From: CAWDDG01 sp963801065
Lineage (GTDB): Bacteria; Actinomycetota; Actinomycetes; Jiangellales; Jiangellaceae
Direction of reading: 5' to 3'
DNA length: 64,000 bases
NCBI GenBank assembly: GCA_963801065.1
Contig: CAWDDG010000004.1
Coordinates: 496,001-560,000, forward strand
The notes under the pieces are model-generated. The model did not search any database. It worked only from the letters and a program-made list of their open reading frames with translations, and was not told the origin of the DNA. The position numbers and the translations under genes were made by a program. Shown here one piece after another: positions 17,425 to 26,341 of this stretch; the stretch's first letter is position 1, and each line of letters begins with the position of its first letter.

Positions 17425-18357
17425 ATGACAGCGACCAAGGCCGAGTGGGTGGCCGCGGTGCGGGCCTTCACCCGGTCCTACACGGCTGTCCTCGGCGTTC
17501 TCGACGAAGGCCTGCTGCAGTCGCCGTACACGCTCACGGAGGCCAGGGTGATCTTCGAGCTGGCGCAACGTGACAACACCGAGGTACCGGACCTGCGCCG
17601 ATCGCTGGGCCTCGACGGCGGCTACCTGAGCCGGATCCTGGCCCGGTTCGAGGCCGACGGGCTCGTCGCGCGGCGGCGGTCCGGTGCCGACGCGCGCCGG
17701 CAGGTGGTCCGGCTGACGCCCGCCGGACGCGACGTGTACAAGGTGCTCGACGCTCGGTCGACCGACCAGGTGACCGGCTTGCTCAGCCGCCTCGGCGACG
17801 AGGAGCAGCAACGGCTTGTCGACGCCATGACCTCGATCGGTGACCTGCTCGGCGAGCCGCCGCGACCTGCGGCGCCCTACCTGGTCCGACCGCTCCAGCC
17901 AGGCGACCTGGGCTGGGTCGTGCACCGGCACGGCGTCCTCTACGCGCAGGAGTACGGCTGGGACCAGACGTTCGAGGCGCTCGTCGCGCACATCGCCGCC
18001 TCGTATGTCGACAAGCGCGATCACCGACGTGAGAACGCCTGGATCGCCGAGGTCGACGGCGTGCCGGTCGGGTGCGTGTTCTGCGTCCACAAGGATGACG
18101 CGACGGCACAGTTGCGGCTCCTGCTGGTCGAGCCGTCGGTTCGCGGCATGGGCATCGGCGCCCGACTGGTCGACGAGTGCGTCCGGTTCGCGCGCGTGGC
18201 CGGATACGGCGCGCTGACATTGTGGACGAACGACGTGCTCGTCGCGGCGCGGCACCTCTACGAGCGGGCCGGCTTCCGGCTCGTCGAGGAGAAGCAGCAC
18301 CGCAGCTTCGGTCACGACCTCGTGGGCCAGACCTGGACGCTCAACCTCCAGCGATGA
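17425..18357 (+). CDS. MarR-GNAT fusion protein
   Basis: About 310 residues with two domains. The N-terminal MarR winged helix (residues ~1-145) includes LTEARVIFELAQ, LGLDGGYLSRILARFEADGLV and a DARRQVVRLTPAG wing. The C-terminal GNAT domain (~155-310) has the acetyl-CoA loop VEPSVRGMGIGARLVDECV and AARHLYERAGF. Such fusions are thought to sense a small amine or CoA state and regulate neighbouring genes. An ATG at 17416 and a TTG at 17389 are in the same frame; 17425 is preferred by family start. It is divergent from the AlaA-type aminotransferase gene. Confidence 0.88.
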   Translation: MTATKAEWVAAVRAFTRSYTAVLGVLDEGLLQSPYTLTEARVIFELAQRDNTEVPDLRRSLGLDGGYLSRILARFEADGLVARRRSGADARRQVVRLTPAGRDVYKVLDARSTDQVTGLLSRLGDEEQQRLVDAMTSIGDLLGEPPRPAAPYLVRPLQPGDLGWVVHRHGVLYAQEYGWDQTFEALVAHIAASYVDKRDHRRENAWIAEVDGVPVGCVFCVHKDDATAQLRLLLVEPSVRGMGIGARLVDECVRFARVAGYGALTLWTNDVLVAARHLYERAGFRLVEEKQHRSFGHDLVGQTWTLNLQR

Positions 18358-18505
18358 GTTGACCGGCGTCGACCGGCCCGGGCGGGCCTGACCGATTCGA
18401 CGTGCCCGAAACCCCCCCGGAAGAGCGCCGGAACAGCTAGCATCCGAGTGGTCGTGGCCAGGGTCGGCCCGCGGTGTGCGGCGACCCTGGGCCTGGGGGG
18501 CACAG

Positions 18506-21073
18506 ATGTCCAAGGTCACGGTCGCCGGCATCGGCGCATGCGCGCTCGTGGTAGGTCTGCTCGGGCAGATACCCGAGTCGGCGGCCGAGCCGCCCTCCGT
18601 CGTCTACGTGGTGGCGACTCCCGCCTCGTTGTCCGTTGGCGAGACCGCCGTGCGGTCGCGGTTGCAGGGCTCGGGTTTCGACGTCGTCCTCGCCGACGAC
18701 GCGACGGTGTCGACGGCGGACGTTGCGGGCAAGGCGTTCGTCCTGGTGTCCAGCACGGTCGACGGCGCAGCGCTGAGCCGCCGGCTCCTCTCGGTCCCGG
18801 AGACGATGTGGATCGCCAAGCCGTACCTGTTCGACGACTACGGGCTGACCGGCCCACAGGCCGGAATCGACTACGAGAGCAAGCGCGCCAACGACGTCAC
18901 GATCACGACGGCCGGGCATCCACTGGCGGCTGGGCGAACCGGGACGGTGGCCTTCCAAACCGGCACCAACAGGATGTCGTGGGGCCGTCCGGCGGCGTCA
19001 GCGACAATCGTGGCGACCGCCGACGCGGACCCGACGATCTTCACGATCGCCGCCGGCCAGGCACTCGTCGGCGGGGCACCGGCGGCCGGCTGCCGGATGA
19101 CGTTCCCGCTGTTCAACAATGCTCCCACGGCGTTCACCGCTGACGGCTGGGCGCTGTTCGATGCCGCCGCCTCGTGGGCGGCCGGCAGCTGCGGCGCGGA
19201 GCCGGTCGATACGCCGCCGTCCGTCGCGCTGACGTCCCCCGCGAACGGCGCGACGGTCGGCGGTTCGGTCTCCGTGACGGCCACAGCGACCGACGACGTG
19301 GGCGTCACGTCCGTCGAGTTCTCGGTCGACGGAGCCTCGATCGGCACCGACACGAACGGCGTCGACGGGTGGGCTGCTGATTGGGACACCACGGTGGTTG
19401 CCGACGGCTCGCACACGGTTGGCGCGACGGCCACGGACACCGCCACCCAGACGGCGACCGCCACCCGGACGGTCACGGTCTCGAACACCAGCGAGCCGCC
19501 GGTCGTCATGGTCGTCGGATCACCCGCGACGTTGACCGCTGGAGACACGGCGGTCCGGCAGCGCCTGCTGGGCAGCGGCTACGACGTGCAGGTGGTCGAC
19601 GACGGTGCCGTCACGGCAGCAAGCGTCGCCGGCACTTCGTTCGTGCTCGTCAACAGCTCCGTCGACAGCAACGTGTTGGGCCGGCGGTTGGAGACCATTG
19701 CCGTCCCGCTCTGGCTGGCGAAGCCCTACCTCTTCGACGACTACCGGCTGACCGGCCCGCAGGCTGGGGTCGACTACGAGAGCAAGAGCGCGACCAGCGT
19801 GACGATCACGACGCCCGGCCACGCGCTCGCGGCCGGCCGGACCGGCACGGTCGCCTTCCAGACCGGCTCGAGCAGGGTCTCGTGGGGGCGGCCACCGGCC
19901 TCCGCGACAGTCGTGGCGACGGCGGGCGCAGATCCCACGATCTTCACCATCCCGCAGGGGGCGGCGCTCGTGGGCGGCCAGGCGGCGCCAGGCTGTCGCA
20001 TGACCTTCCCGCTGTTCAATGCCGCTCCGACGACGTTCACTGTGAACGGATGGGCGCTGTTCGACGCCGCGGCCGCGTGGGCCGCTGCCGGATGCGCGGG
20101 CGGCCCACCGCCACCTCCGCCTCCGGGAGACGTCGAGCACGTCGTGTTCATCTCGGTCGACGGGCTCAACTCGGCGGCGATCACGACGCTCGGTCCGACC
20201 GGTGCCCCGACGCTCCACCGGCTCATCGGCGAGGGCGTGTCGACGATGAACGCCCGCACGTCGGTCGAGGCGACCCAGACGCTGCCCAACCACACGTCGA
20301 TGACATCGGGCCGCCGGGTCGCCCTTCCGGACGGCCACGGCGTGACGTTCAACGACGACAACGGCTCGACCGTCCACGGGAGCGCCGGCAGTTACGTCAC
20401 GGGCATCTTCGACCTGGTCCACGACAGCGGCGGATCGACCGTGCTGTTCGCGAGCAAGACGAAGTTCGACTTCCTCGACCGCAGCTGGAACGGCACCAAC
20501 GGCGCTCCGGACGTGACCGGGGCCGACAACGGCCGCGACAAGATCGACACCTACCAGGTGGGTGGCGGCAGCGCGACCACGTCGGCTGTGGTCGGGCGGC
20601 TGGCGACGAACCCGCCGACGTTCACGTTCGTCCATCTGGCCGACCCCGACAACGCCGGCCATGCCTCGGTCTTCGGTTCGCCGGCGTACCTTGCCGCTGT
20701 GACCACGGTCGACGGCTATATCGGCCAGATCGTCGACACCGTGGCGAGCGACCCGGACCTCGTCGGCCGGACCGTCGTGATCGTGACGACCGACCACGGA
20801 GGCACCGGCATCTCGCACGCCGACCCCACCGTGCCGACGCACTACACGATTCCGTTCCTGGCGTGGGGCCCCGATGTCGCAGCCGGAGCCGACCTGTACG
20901 CGCTCAACCCCGACCGGCTCGACCCGGGGACAGCCCAGCCTCCGTACTCGGCGTCGGTGCCGCCGATCCGCTCCGGCGAGGTCGCCAACCTGGTTGCGGA
21001 GCTCTTGCGGCTACCCACCGTGCCGGGTAGCCAGTTCAACACCGACAAGAGCCTCGACCTCGCGATGCCCTGA
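18506..21073 (+). CDS. Secreted type I phosphodiesterase with duplicated N-terminal domain
   Basis: An 855-residue exported protein. Signal peptide ~1-27; domain copy A ~28-230; Ig-like domain ~231-328 (SPANGATVGGSVSVTATATD); domain copy B ~329-531; Pro linker; alkaline-phosphatase-superfamily phosphodiesterase ~545-855. The two copies align without gaps and share blocks such as AKPYLFDDY and CRMTFPLFN. The catalytic domain has SVDGLN, the nucleophile Thr in QTLPNHTSMTSG, ADPDNAGH and TTDHGGTG, as in nucleotide pyrophosphatases. The repeated domain is not recognised with certainty. A GGGGGG ribosome site precedes the ATG. The likely role is extracellular phosphate or nucleotide scavenging. 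Confidence 0.85.
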   Translation: MSKVTVAGIGACALVVGLLGQIPESAAEPPSVVYVVATPASLSVGETAVRSRLQGSGFDVVLADDATVSTADVAGKAFVLVSSTVDGAALSRRLLSVPETMWIAKPYLFDDYGLTGPQAGIDYESKRANDVTITTAGHPLAAGRTGTVAFQTGTNRMSWGRPAASATIVATADADPTIFTIAAGQALVGGAPAAGCRMTFPLFNNAPTAFTADGWALFDAAASWAAGSCGAEPVDTPPSVALTSPANGATVGGSVSVTATATDDVGVTSVEFSVDGASIGTDTNGVDGWAADWDTTVVADGSHTVGATATDTATQTATATRTVTVSNTSEPPVVMVVGSPATLTAGDTAVRQRLLGSGYDVQVVDDGAVTAASVAGTSFVLVNSSVDSNVLGRRLETIAVPLWLAKPYLFDDYRLTGPQAGVDYESKSATSVTITTPGHALAAGRTGTVAFQTGSSRVSWGRPPASATVVATAGADPTIFTIPQGAALVGGQAAPGCRMTFPLFNAAPTTFTVNGWALFDAAAAWAAAGCAGGPPPPPPPGDVEHVVFISVDGLNSAAITTLGPTGAPTLHRLIGEGVSTMNARTSVEATQTLPNHTSMTSGRRVALPDGHGVTFNDDNGSTVHGSAGSYVTGIFDLVHDSGGSTVLFASKTKFDFLDRSWNGTNGAPDVTGADNGRDKIDTYQVGGGSATTSAVVGRLATNPPTFTFVHLADPDNAGHASVFGSPAYLAAVTTVDGYIGQIVDTVASDPDLVGRTVVIVTTDHGGTGISHADPTVPTHYTIPFLAWGPDVAAGADLYALNPDRLDPGTAQPPYSASVPPIRSGEVANLVAELLRLPTVPGSQFNTDKSLDLAMP

Positions 21074-21105
21074 CCCGGCCGTGAGGCTGTGATCTTCGTG
21101 CGGGG

Positions 21106-21111
21106 TAGCCT
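21106..21111 (+). promoter_or_regulatory. -10 box for a leaderless start
   Basis: TAGCCT lies 6 nt before the GTG of the DUF1707 gene. A transcript starting about 7 nt downstream would begin at the start codon itself. Confidence 0.45.
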
Positions 21112-21117
21112 GACCGA

Positions 21118-21771
21118 GTGCCCGCCGAACCCACCGTCCCACCAGAGGAGCCGCGCCCGCAGCCGTCGATCGCGCCCGGCATCCGGGCCTCGGACGCCGA
21201 ACGCGACCAGGTCGTCCAACGGCTCTCCGATCAGGCATCGATCGGGCGCTTGACGCTGGCCGAGCTGGAGGAGCGGATCGGGCTGGCGTACGACGCCACG
21301 ACTCGCGCGGAGCTGACCAAGCTGACGGCGGACCTCCCCGAGACGTACGCACAGCCCGAGCGGAGTCGCCGGCAGCCGACCCGGTGGGTGCTCTCGATGA
21401 TGGGCGGCGCCGAGAAGAAGGGTCGTTGGCGGATCGGGAACCGGCTGACGACCGTGACCGTCATGGGCGGCAACGACCTCGACCTTCGGCATGCGGAGAT
21501 CGACGCAGACGACGTGACGATCGTCGCCGTCGCGGTGATGGGCGGCATGGACATCTATGTGCCGGACACGGTGGACCTCGAGGTCGGCGGCTTCGCGTTC
21601 ATGGGCGGCAATGGCGAGCGCGGCAGCGCCCGGCCGCCACGTCCGGGCGGCCCGCGGATCCGGGTCCTCGCGTACTCACTGATGGGCGGGATCGACGTGT
21701 GGCGGCTCCCGGAAGAGGCAAAGAGCGTCTCCCTCAAGGAGGCCCGCAAGCTCGCGAAGGACGCCCGCTGA
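21118..21771 (+). CDS. DUF1707 domain protein with cell-wall-active-antibiotic-response-like C terminus
   Basis: A 217-residue protein. The N-terminal DUF1707 (IRASDAERDQVVQRLSDQASIGRLTLAELEERIGLAYDA) is a short helical module common in actinobacterial membrane or stress-response proteins. The C-terminal half has repeated strands each carrying MGG (MMGGAEKK, VMGGNDLDL, VMGGMDIYV, FMGGNGE, LMGGIDVWR), typical of the beta-helical LiaF/DUF2154-like fold. No membrane helix is present. The GTG start fits the TAGCCT box upstream. Function unknown; LiaF-like relatives modulate wall-stress signalling. Confidence 0.85.
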   Translation: MPAEPTVPPEEPRPQPSIAPGIRASDAERDQVVQRLSDQASIGRLTLAELEERIGLAYDATTRAELTKLTADLPETYAQPERSRRQPTRWVLSMMGGAEKKGRWRIGNRLTTVTVMGGNDLDLRHAEIDADDVTIVAVAVMGGMDIYVPDTVDLEVGGFAFMGGNGERGSARPPRPGGPRIRVLAYSLMGGIDVWRLPEEAKSVSLKEARKLAKDAR

Positions 21772-21857
21772 CCAGTCGTGGATCGGTTTGCGTCGGCAGC
21801 GTGGCGACGTCCGATTTCCGCTAGTCATGGGTGGGTACCGCAAGCGAGAGTAGGGAC

Positions 21858-23351
21858 GTGCTCGATTTCGAAGCCTGCTACCGGGCCGTCCGCAGCCGCG
21901 ACGCGCGGTTCGATGGCGTCTTCTTCATCGGCGTGACATCGACCGGCATCTACTGCCGGCCGAGTTGCCCGGCGATGACGCCGAAGCGCGAGAACGTGCG
22001 GCTCTACCGATCCGCGGCGCACGCCCAGGCGGCCGGTTTCAGAGCCTGCCGCCGGTGCCGACCCGATGTCACACCCGGCTCCCCGGAGTGGAACATCCGG
22101 GCCGACCTCGCCGGCCGAGCGATGCGTCTCGTCGCCGACGGCGTGGTCGACCGGGAGGGCGTAGCAGGACTGGCCGACAGGCTCGGTTACAGCGAGCGCC
22201 AGATCCACCGCACGCTCGTGGAGGAAGTCGGCGCCGGCCCGCTCCGGTTGGCCCGGGCCCAGAGGTCGCACACGGCCCGGCTGCTGCTCGAGACCACGGA
22301 ACTTCCGGTCACCGAGGTCGCCTACGCCGCCGGCTTCGCCAGCATCCGTCAGTTCAACGACACGGTCCGCGCGGTCTACGCGACCACGCCGAGCGACCTG
22401 CGCCACCGCGCCCGGCACGATCGACACAGGGGGACCCCGGTCGCCGGCACGATCGACCTGCGTCTCGCGTACCGGCGGCCTGCCGGCCTGGACGGTCTGC
22501 TCGCGTTCCTCGCAGCACGGGCCATCCCGGGGGTCGAGGAGGTCGAGGGAGGCACGTACCGGCGCAGTCTCGTTCTCCCGCACGGTGTCGGGATCGCCGA
22601 TCTGACGCCTGCCGACGGCTACCTGCGTGGCCGGCTCCGGTTGGCCGATCCGCGCGACCTCGCGGCCGCCGTGGCGCGGTGCCGGCGCCTGTTCGACCTG
22701 GACGCCGACTCCGCGGCGGTCGACGAGGCGCTCGCGGCAGATCCGGCGCTCGCCGAAGCCATTGCCGCCGCGCCCGGACGGCGGGTGCCCGGTGTCGTGG
22801 ACGGCGACGAGCTGGCCGTACGGGCCGTCCTGGGTCAGCAGATATCTGTGCCGGCAGCGAGACGGCTGGCGGAACGCCTCGTGCTCGAGTACGGCAAGCC
22901 GCTGGACGCCCCCCTCGGCGGCGTCACCCATGCGTTCCCGACGGCTGCGGCGCTCGCCGAGGCCGACCCGGCCACGTTTCCGATGCCGGCCCGGCGTCAA
23001 CGCACGCTGCACGAACTGACGGCCCGGCTGGCCGACGGCCGGCTCCGGCTGGACCCTGGTGCGGACCGCGACCATGTCGAGCACGTCCTGCTGGCCGTGC
23101 CCGGAATCGGGCCGTGGACCGTCGCCTACATCCGGATGCGGGCGCTCTCCGACCCCGACGTCTTCATGGCGACCGATCTGGGCAGCCGCCAGGGGATGGC
23201 CCTGGCGGGACTTCCTGACGACGCTTCCGCCGCTGCGACCGTCGCACAACGCTGGCGCCCCTGGCGTTCGTACGCGCAGATGCACGTCTGGGCTCTCGCT
23301 GCCTCGAAACCCACCGATCCGACACCTGAGAAGAACGGAGACATCCGATGA
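21858..23351 (+). CDS. AdaA-AlkA fusion: methylphosphotriester acceptor, AraC regulator and 3-methyladenine DNA glycosylase
   Basis: About 497 residues with three parts. The Ada zinc domain (to ~75) has GIYCRPSCPA and CRRC, including the methyl-accepting Cys. The AraC-type helix-turn-helix region (~85-185) includes LADRLGYSERQIHRTLVEEVG. The C-terminal AlkA N domain and HhH-GPD glycosylase (~195-490) have VLGQQISV, LAVPGIGPWTVAYIRMRAL and the catalytic Asp in FMATDLG. It removes alkylated bases and probably activates its own operon when methylated. A GTG at 21831 is also possible; 21858 is preferred from family alignment. Its stop overlaps ogt. Confidence 0.92.
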   Translation: MLDFEACYRAVRSRDARFDGVFFIGVTSTGIYCRPSCPAMTPKRENVRLYRSAAHAQAAGFRACRRCRPDVTPGSPEWNIRADLAGRAMRLVADGVVDREGVAGLADRLGYSERQIHRTLVEEVGAGPLRLARAQRSHTARLLLETTELPVTEVAYAAGFASIRQFNDTVRAVYATTPSDLRHRARHDRHRGTPVAGTIDLRLAYRRPAGLDGLLAFLAARAIPGVEEVEGGTYRRSLVLPHGVGIADLTPADGYLRGRLRLADPRDLAAAVARCRRLFDLDADSAAVDEALAADPALAEAIAAAPGRRVPGVVDGDELAVRAVLGQQISVPAARRLAERLVLEYGKPLDAPLGGVTHAFPTAAALAEADPATFPMPARRQRTLHELTARLADGRLRLDPGADRDHVEHVLLAVPGIGPWTVAYIRMRALSDPDVFMATDLGSRQGMALAGLPDDASAAATVAQRWRPWRSYAQMHVWALAASKPTDPTPEKNGDIR

Positions 23352-23869
23352 CCGGCACCACCTACTGGACCACCGTCGACAGCCCACTGGGGCCGCTGAT
23401 GCTCACGGCGGACGACGAGGGTCTGACGGGGGTGTACATGGAGCCGCATGCGCACGGACCGGACGGCCCTGGCCCCGGTTGGATCGAGCGCTCCGCGCCC
23501 TTCGAGGACGTGAAGCGACAGCTCGAGGAGTACTTCGCCGGCGAGCGCAGCGAGTTCGACCTGCCGCTGCACCCGGACGGGACGCCGTTCCAACTCGAGG
23601 TGTGGGAGGCGCTGAAGTCCATCCCGTACGGAGAGGTCCGCAGCTACGGCGACATCGCCGCGCAGGTCGGCCGGCCGGGCGCTTCCCGGGCGGTGGGGCT
23701 GGCCAACGGCCGCAACCCGATCTCGGTGATCGTGCCCTGCCACCGCGTGATCGGCGCGTCCGGTTCGCTGACCGGCTACGGCGGCGGCCTCGAGCGCAAG
23801 CGGCAGCTGCTCGACCTCGAGGCCGGCGTGGCGGGCCGCACGCTGACGCCCGCGCTGCCCTTCGGGTAG
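23348..23869 (+). CDS. ogt: Methylated-DNA--protein-cysteine S-methyltransferase
   Basis: A 173-residue O6-alkylguanine-DNA alkyltransferase. The acceptor Cys lies in IVPCHRVIG, with the upstream helix-turn-helix GEVRSYGDIAAQVGRPGASRAVGLANGRNP, and an N-terminal domain starting YWTTVDSPLGPLMLTAD. It transfers alkyl groups from O6-guanine to itself in a suicide reaction. The ATG overlaps the fusion gene stop (ATGA), so the two repair proteins are made together as in the adaptive response to alkylation. Confidence 0.95.
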   Translation: MTGTTYWTTVDSPLGPLMLTADDEGLTGVYMEPHAHGPDGPGPGWIERSAPFEDVKRQLEEYFAGERSEFDLPLHPDGTPFQLEVWEALKSIPYGEVRSYGDIAAQVGRPGASRAVGLANGRNPISVIVPCHRVIGASGSLTGYGGGLERKRQLLDLEAGVAGRTLTPALPFG

Positions 23870-23899
23870 CCGGGATCGCGCCGCGTATCGTCGTGACGC

Positions 23900-24583
23900 G
23901 TGCCTGAGGGTGAACGACCGCTGCTCGCGATCGCGCATCGCGCCGGCAACGGCATCGCCACGTTCCACGAGGCCCTGGACGCCGGCGTCGACCTGGTCGA
24001 GCTGGACGTCCACCACACCCGACGAGCGCTCGAGGTTCGGCACCTGAAGACCCTCGGGCCGCATCTGCTGTGGGATCGATGGGAGCTGATCCGGCGACGC
24101 GACGTCGACCTGCCGAGTCTGGCCGTTCTGCTCGGCGGGTTGGGCGGCCATGCCCGGCTCATGATCGATCTCAAGGGCATCCACCGTGGGCTGGCGCCTG
24201 CGGTGGCGTCCTTGCTCCGGCAGACGGTGCCTGGGCTTCCGGTCGTCGTGTGCACGCGGCACTGGTGGATGCTCGAGGCGTTCGCGCCCGACCCGCACGT
24301 CCGGATGGTGCTGTCCGTGGGCAGCCTGAGACAACTTCGCCGGCTACGCGCGCTCCTGCGCGCCAGGCCGGTCAGCTGGCCCGGAAGGCGCCCGGCCTTC
24401 GCGGTGTGCGTCCGCCGGCCACTGCTGACACCTGCCGTCGTCGACGAACTGCGGCGCGGTGCGGGTCGCGTAGTGACGTGGCCGGTCGACACGTCCGCCG
24501 AGCTCGCCGACGCGCGGCGCCTCGGCGTCAGCGGCGTCATCAGCAAGAACCTCATCTTGCTGCGCGACCTCGTCGCCCGCTGA
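23900..24583 (+). CDS. Glycerophosphodiester phosphodiesterase-like protein
   Basis: A 227-residue TIM-barrel protein of the GDPD/PLC-like family. HRAGN near residue 13 and DLVELDVHHTR near 33 correspond to the conserved HRG and E-x-D metal and acid-base residues, but the usual HRGA is HRAG and the typical HD of the second motif is replaced by RHLKTL. The DLKG segment and C-terminal WPVDT/GVSGVISKN are as expected. No signal peptide. It probably acts on cytoplasmic glycerophosphodiesters, though the altered motif leaves activity open. Confidence 0.8.
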   Translation: MPEGERPLLAIAHRAGNGIATFHEALDAGVDLVELDVHHTRRALEVRHLKTLGPHLLWDRWELIRRRDVDLPSLAVLLGGLGGHARLMIDLKGIHRGLAPAVASLLRQTVPGLPVVVCTRHWWMLEAFAPDPHVRMVLSVGSLRQLRRLRALLRARPVSWPGRRPAFAVCVRRPLLTPAVVDELRRGAGRVVTWPVDTSAELADARRLGVSGVISKNLILLRDLVAR

Positions 24584-24622
24584 GCACGGCGCGTCACACT
24601 CCGTGGCACCAGGAGTTGGGTA

Positions 24623-26023
24623 TCAGCCGTCCTCGAGGAAGGAGACGACGGCCTCACGCGCAGCGTCGGGGCCTCTCGTCTGCAGCGAATGCCCGGCGTC
24701 GGGAACCACGAAGACCTCGACGTTTGGCGCCCGGCCCTGCTCCTGGCGGGTCAGCTCCACGGGCGTCGACAGGTCGCGCTCGCCGACCAGCATGAGGACA
24801 GGCACATCGGGCAGGTCTAGGTCGTCGGGCGGCGCAGGCGACGGTTCGGGAGTCGGCGGCCAGTTCAGGCACGTGACGGCCAGCCCGTTGTCGCGCATCG
24901 TCGCCCGGTCGAACGGCCAGAGGGCATCGTCGGGCAGCGCGGCGACGAAGTCATCGAGTGCGGCCGTGCGTTCTTCGACCGGCGAGTCTCCGTCCCAGGG
25001 CCACACGGCCTCCGCGCACAGTGTGCTGGCATGCAGCCCCTGGCTGAGGTCCGACGCCGGTACCCGCGTGTCCGCGCGAAAATCGCTGAGGAATCCCTCG
25101 AGTGGGTCGGTGTCACCGCCCGCGGCGGCGTGCAACAGCTCGAGTAGACCCCCGTACTCGGGGTCGATGATCCCGAAGATGCCGATGGCGCTGAGCAGGT
25201 CTGGCCCGAGGCCGGTCTCCCGGACGACCGCCGCCAGATCCTCGGCCGGGTCGGTGCCACAGCCCGTCGCCTCGCAGGCGTCACGTAGAACCCGGCCATA
25301 CGCGCTGAACAACTCCGGGTCGAGCAGGTCCAGCCGGTGCGGAACGACGGAGTCGAGGACGGCGCGTTCCACCCGGTCCGGGTGGGCGATCAGGTACCGC
25401 TCGGCGACGTAGGTTCCGTACGAGACACCGTCGAGCGTCCAGCTCTGCACACCCAACGCCTGCCGGAGCAGCTCGAGGTCGGCGACCGTGTCACTGGTGC
25501 TGTAGAAGCGGCGTTGCGCCCCGATCGCGTCGCCGCACTCACGCACCGCTTCCTCGGTCGGCACGTCGAAGTCGGTCGTGCCGACCTGCTCCTGCAGGAC
25601 CGCGCACTGCAAGGCGTTCGCGCCGGTGCCCCGCTGGTCGAGCATGACCAGCCGGTAGTCGTCCAGCACGGGTTCGAGCGCAGCGCGGACCCGCGCAACC
25701 GACGGTGCGCCCGGTTGCCCCGGGCCGCCAGTCAGGAAGAGCAGCACGCCCTGCCGCGCGTCGGCATTGTCGGCCGTGAGCACCTGCAGCGACAGCTGCC
25801 CGTCCGTTCCACCGGAATGATCGAGCGGGACGGCCAACGTCGAGCAGGTGAAGCCCGGCTCCGGGCACGGTTGCGATCCGGTCAGCGCCGGCGTGGCATC
25901 CGGAGCCGCGGACGCTGTGGTGGGTGGCTCGGAGTCCGGAGGCCCCTGATCGATCTCGGCCGACGTGCACGACGCGAGGGTAAGAACGGTGGCGACGAGC
26001 GCAGGCCGGCCGAACCGGCGCAC
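24623..26023 (-). CDS. Lipoprotein alpha/beta hydrolase with TAP-like C-terminal domain
   Basis: A 466-residue exported hydrolase with a lipobox (VLTLASCTS, lipid-modified Cys ~19). The nucleophile elbow GVSYGTYVAERYL carries the Ser, DQRGTGAN precedes it, and the C-terminal TAP-like region has LMLVGERDLSTPVELTRQ and the catalytic His in DAGHSLQ. Relatives are secreted tripeptidyl aminopeptidases or proline iminopeptidase-like enzymes. The GTG start follows the small MerR partner gene by only a few bases, so it is probably in the merR operon. Confidence 0.88.
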   Translation of the reverse strand: MRRFGRPALVATVLTLASCTSAEIDQGPPDSEPPTTASAAPDATPALTGSQPCPEPGFTCSTLAVPLDHSGGTDGQLSLQVLTADNADARQGVLLFLTGGPGQPGAPSVARVRAALEPVLDDYRLVMLDQRGTGANALQCAVLQEQVGTTDFDVPTEEAVRECGDAIGAQRRFYSTSDTVADLELLRQALGVQSWTLDGVSYGTYVAERYLIAHPDRVERAVLDSVVPHRLDLLDPELFSAYGRVLRDACEATGCGTDPAEDLAAVVRETGLGPDLLSAIGIFGIIDPEYGGLLELLHAAAGGDTDPLEGFLSDFRADTRVPASDLSQGLHASTLCAEAVWPWDGDSPVEERTAALDDFVAALPDDALWPFDRATMRDNGLAVTCLNWPPTPEPSPAPPDDLDLPDVPVLMLVGERDLSTPVELTRQEQGRAPNVEVFVVPDAGHSLQTRGPDAAREAVVSFLEDG

Positions 26024-26032
26024 CTCAGCAGG

Positions 26033-26341
26033 TCACCAGGACCAGCCCCGGGAGCGCAGCTCGCTCTCGGCGAGGAGCCGGCGCACCGGTGCCACCGCCT
26101 CCTGGATCGGCAGACCGACCAGCCGACAGGCCTCGGCGAGCACGTCGTCGTAAGCGGCCTGTGCGGCGGTGAGGTGGTGGGCCCGGGCCCACCGCCCGTC
26201 GTCGTGCTCGAGCCGGCTGATCTCGGCGGCCAGCCGGCCGAGCCGCATCTGGACGCCGAGGGTCTCGAACGGGTCCGGCGTGGGGCAGCCGCGCGATCGG
26301 CGCAGCATGGTGCGGGCCAGGTCGGTCAGGTGCGTGGTCAT
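26033..26341 (-). CDS. Small helical protein coupled to merR
   Basis: A 102-residue protein whose ATG overlaps the merR stop (ATGA). It starts MTTHLTDLARTMLRRSRGC and is largely helical (VQMRLGRLAAEISRLEHDD, AAYDDVLAEACRLVGLP), with no motif that identifies a function. The tight coupling to merR and to the lipoprotein hydrolase suggests a shared operon. Confidence 0.65.
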   Translation of the reverse strand: MTTHLTDLARTMLRRSRGCPTPDPFETLGVQMRLGRLAAEISRLEHDDGRWARAHHLTAAQAAYDDVLAEACRLVGLPIQEAVAPVRRLLAESELRSRGWSW

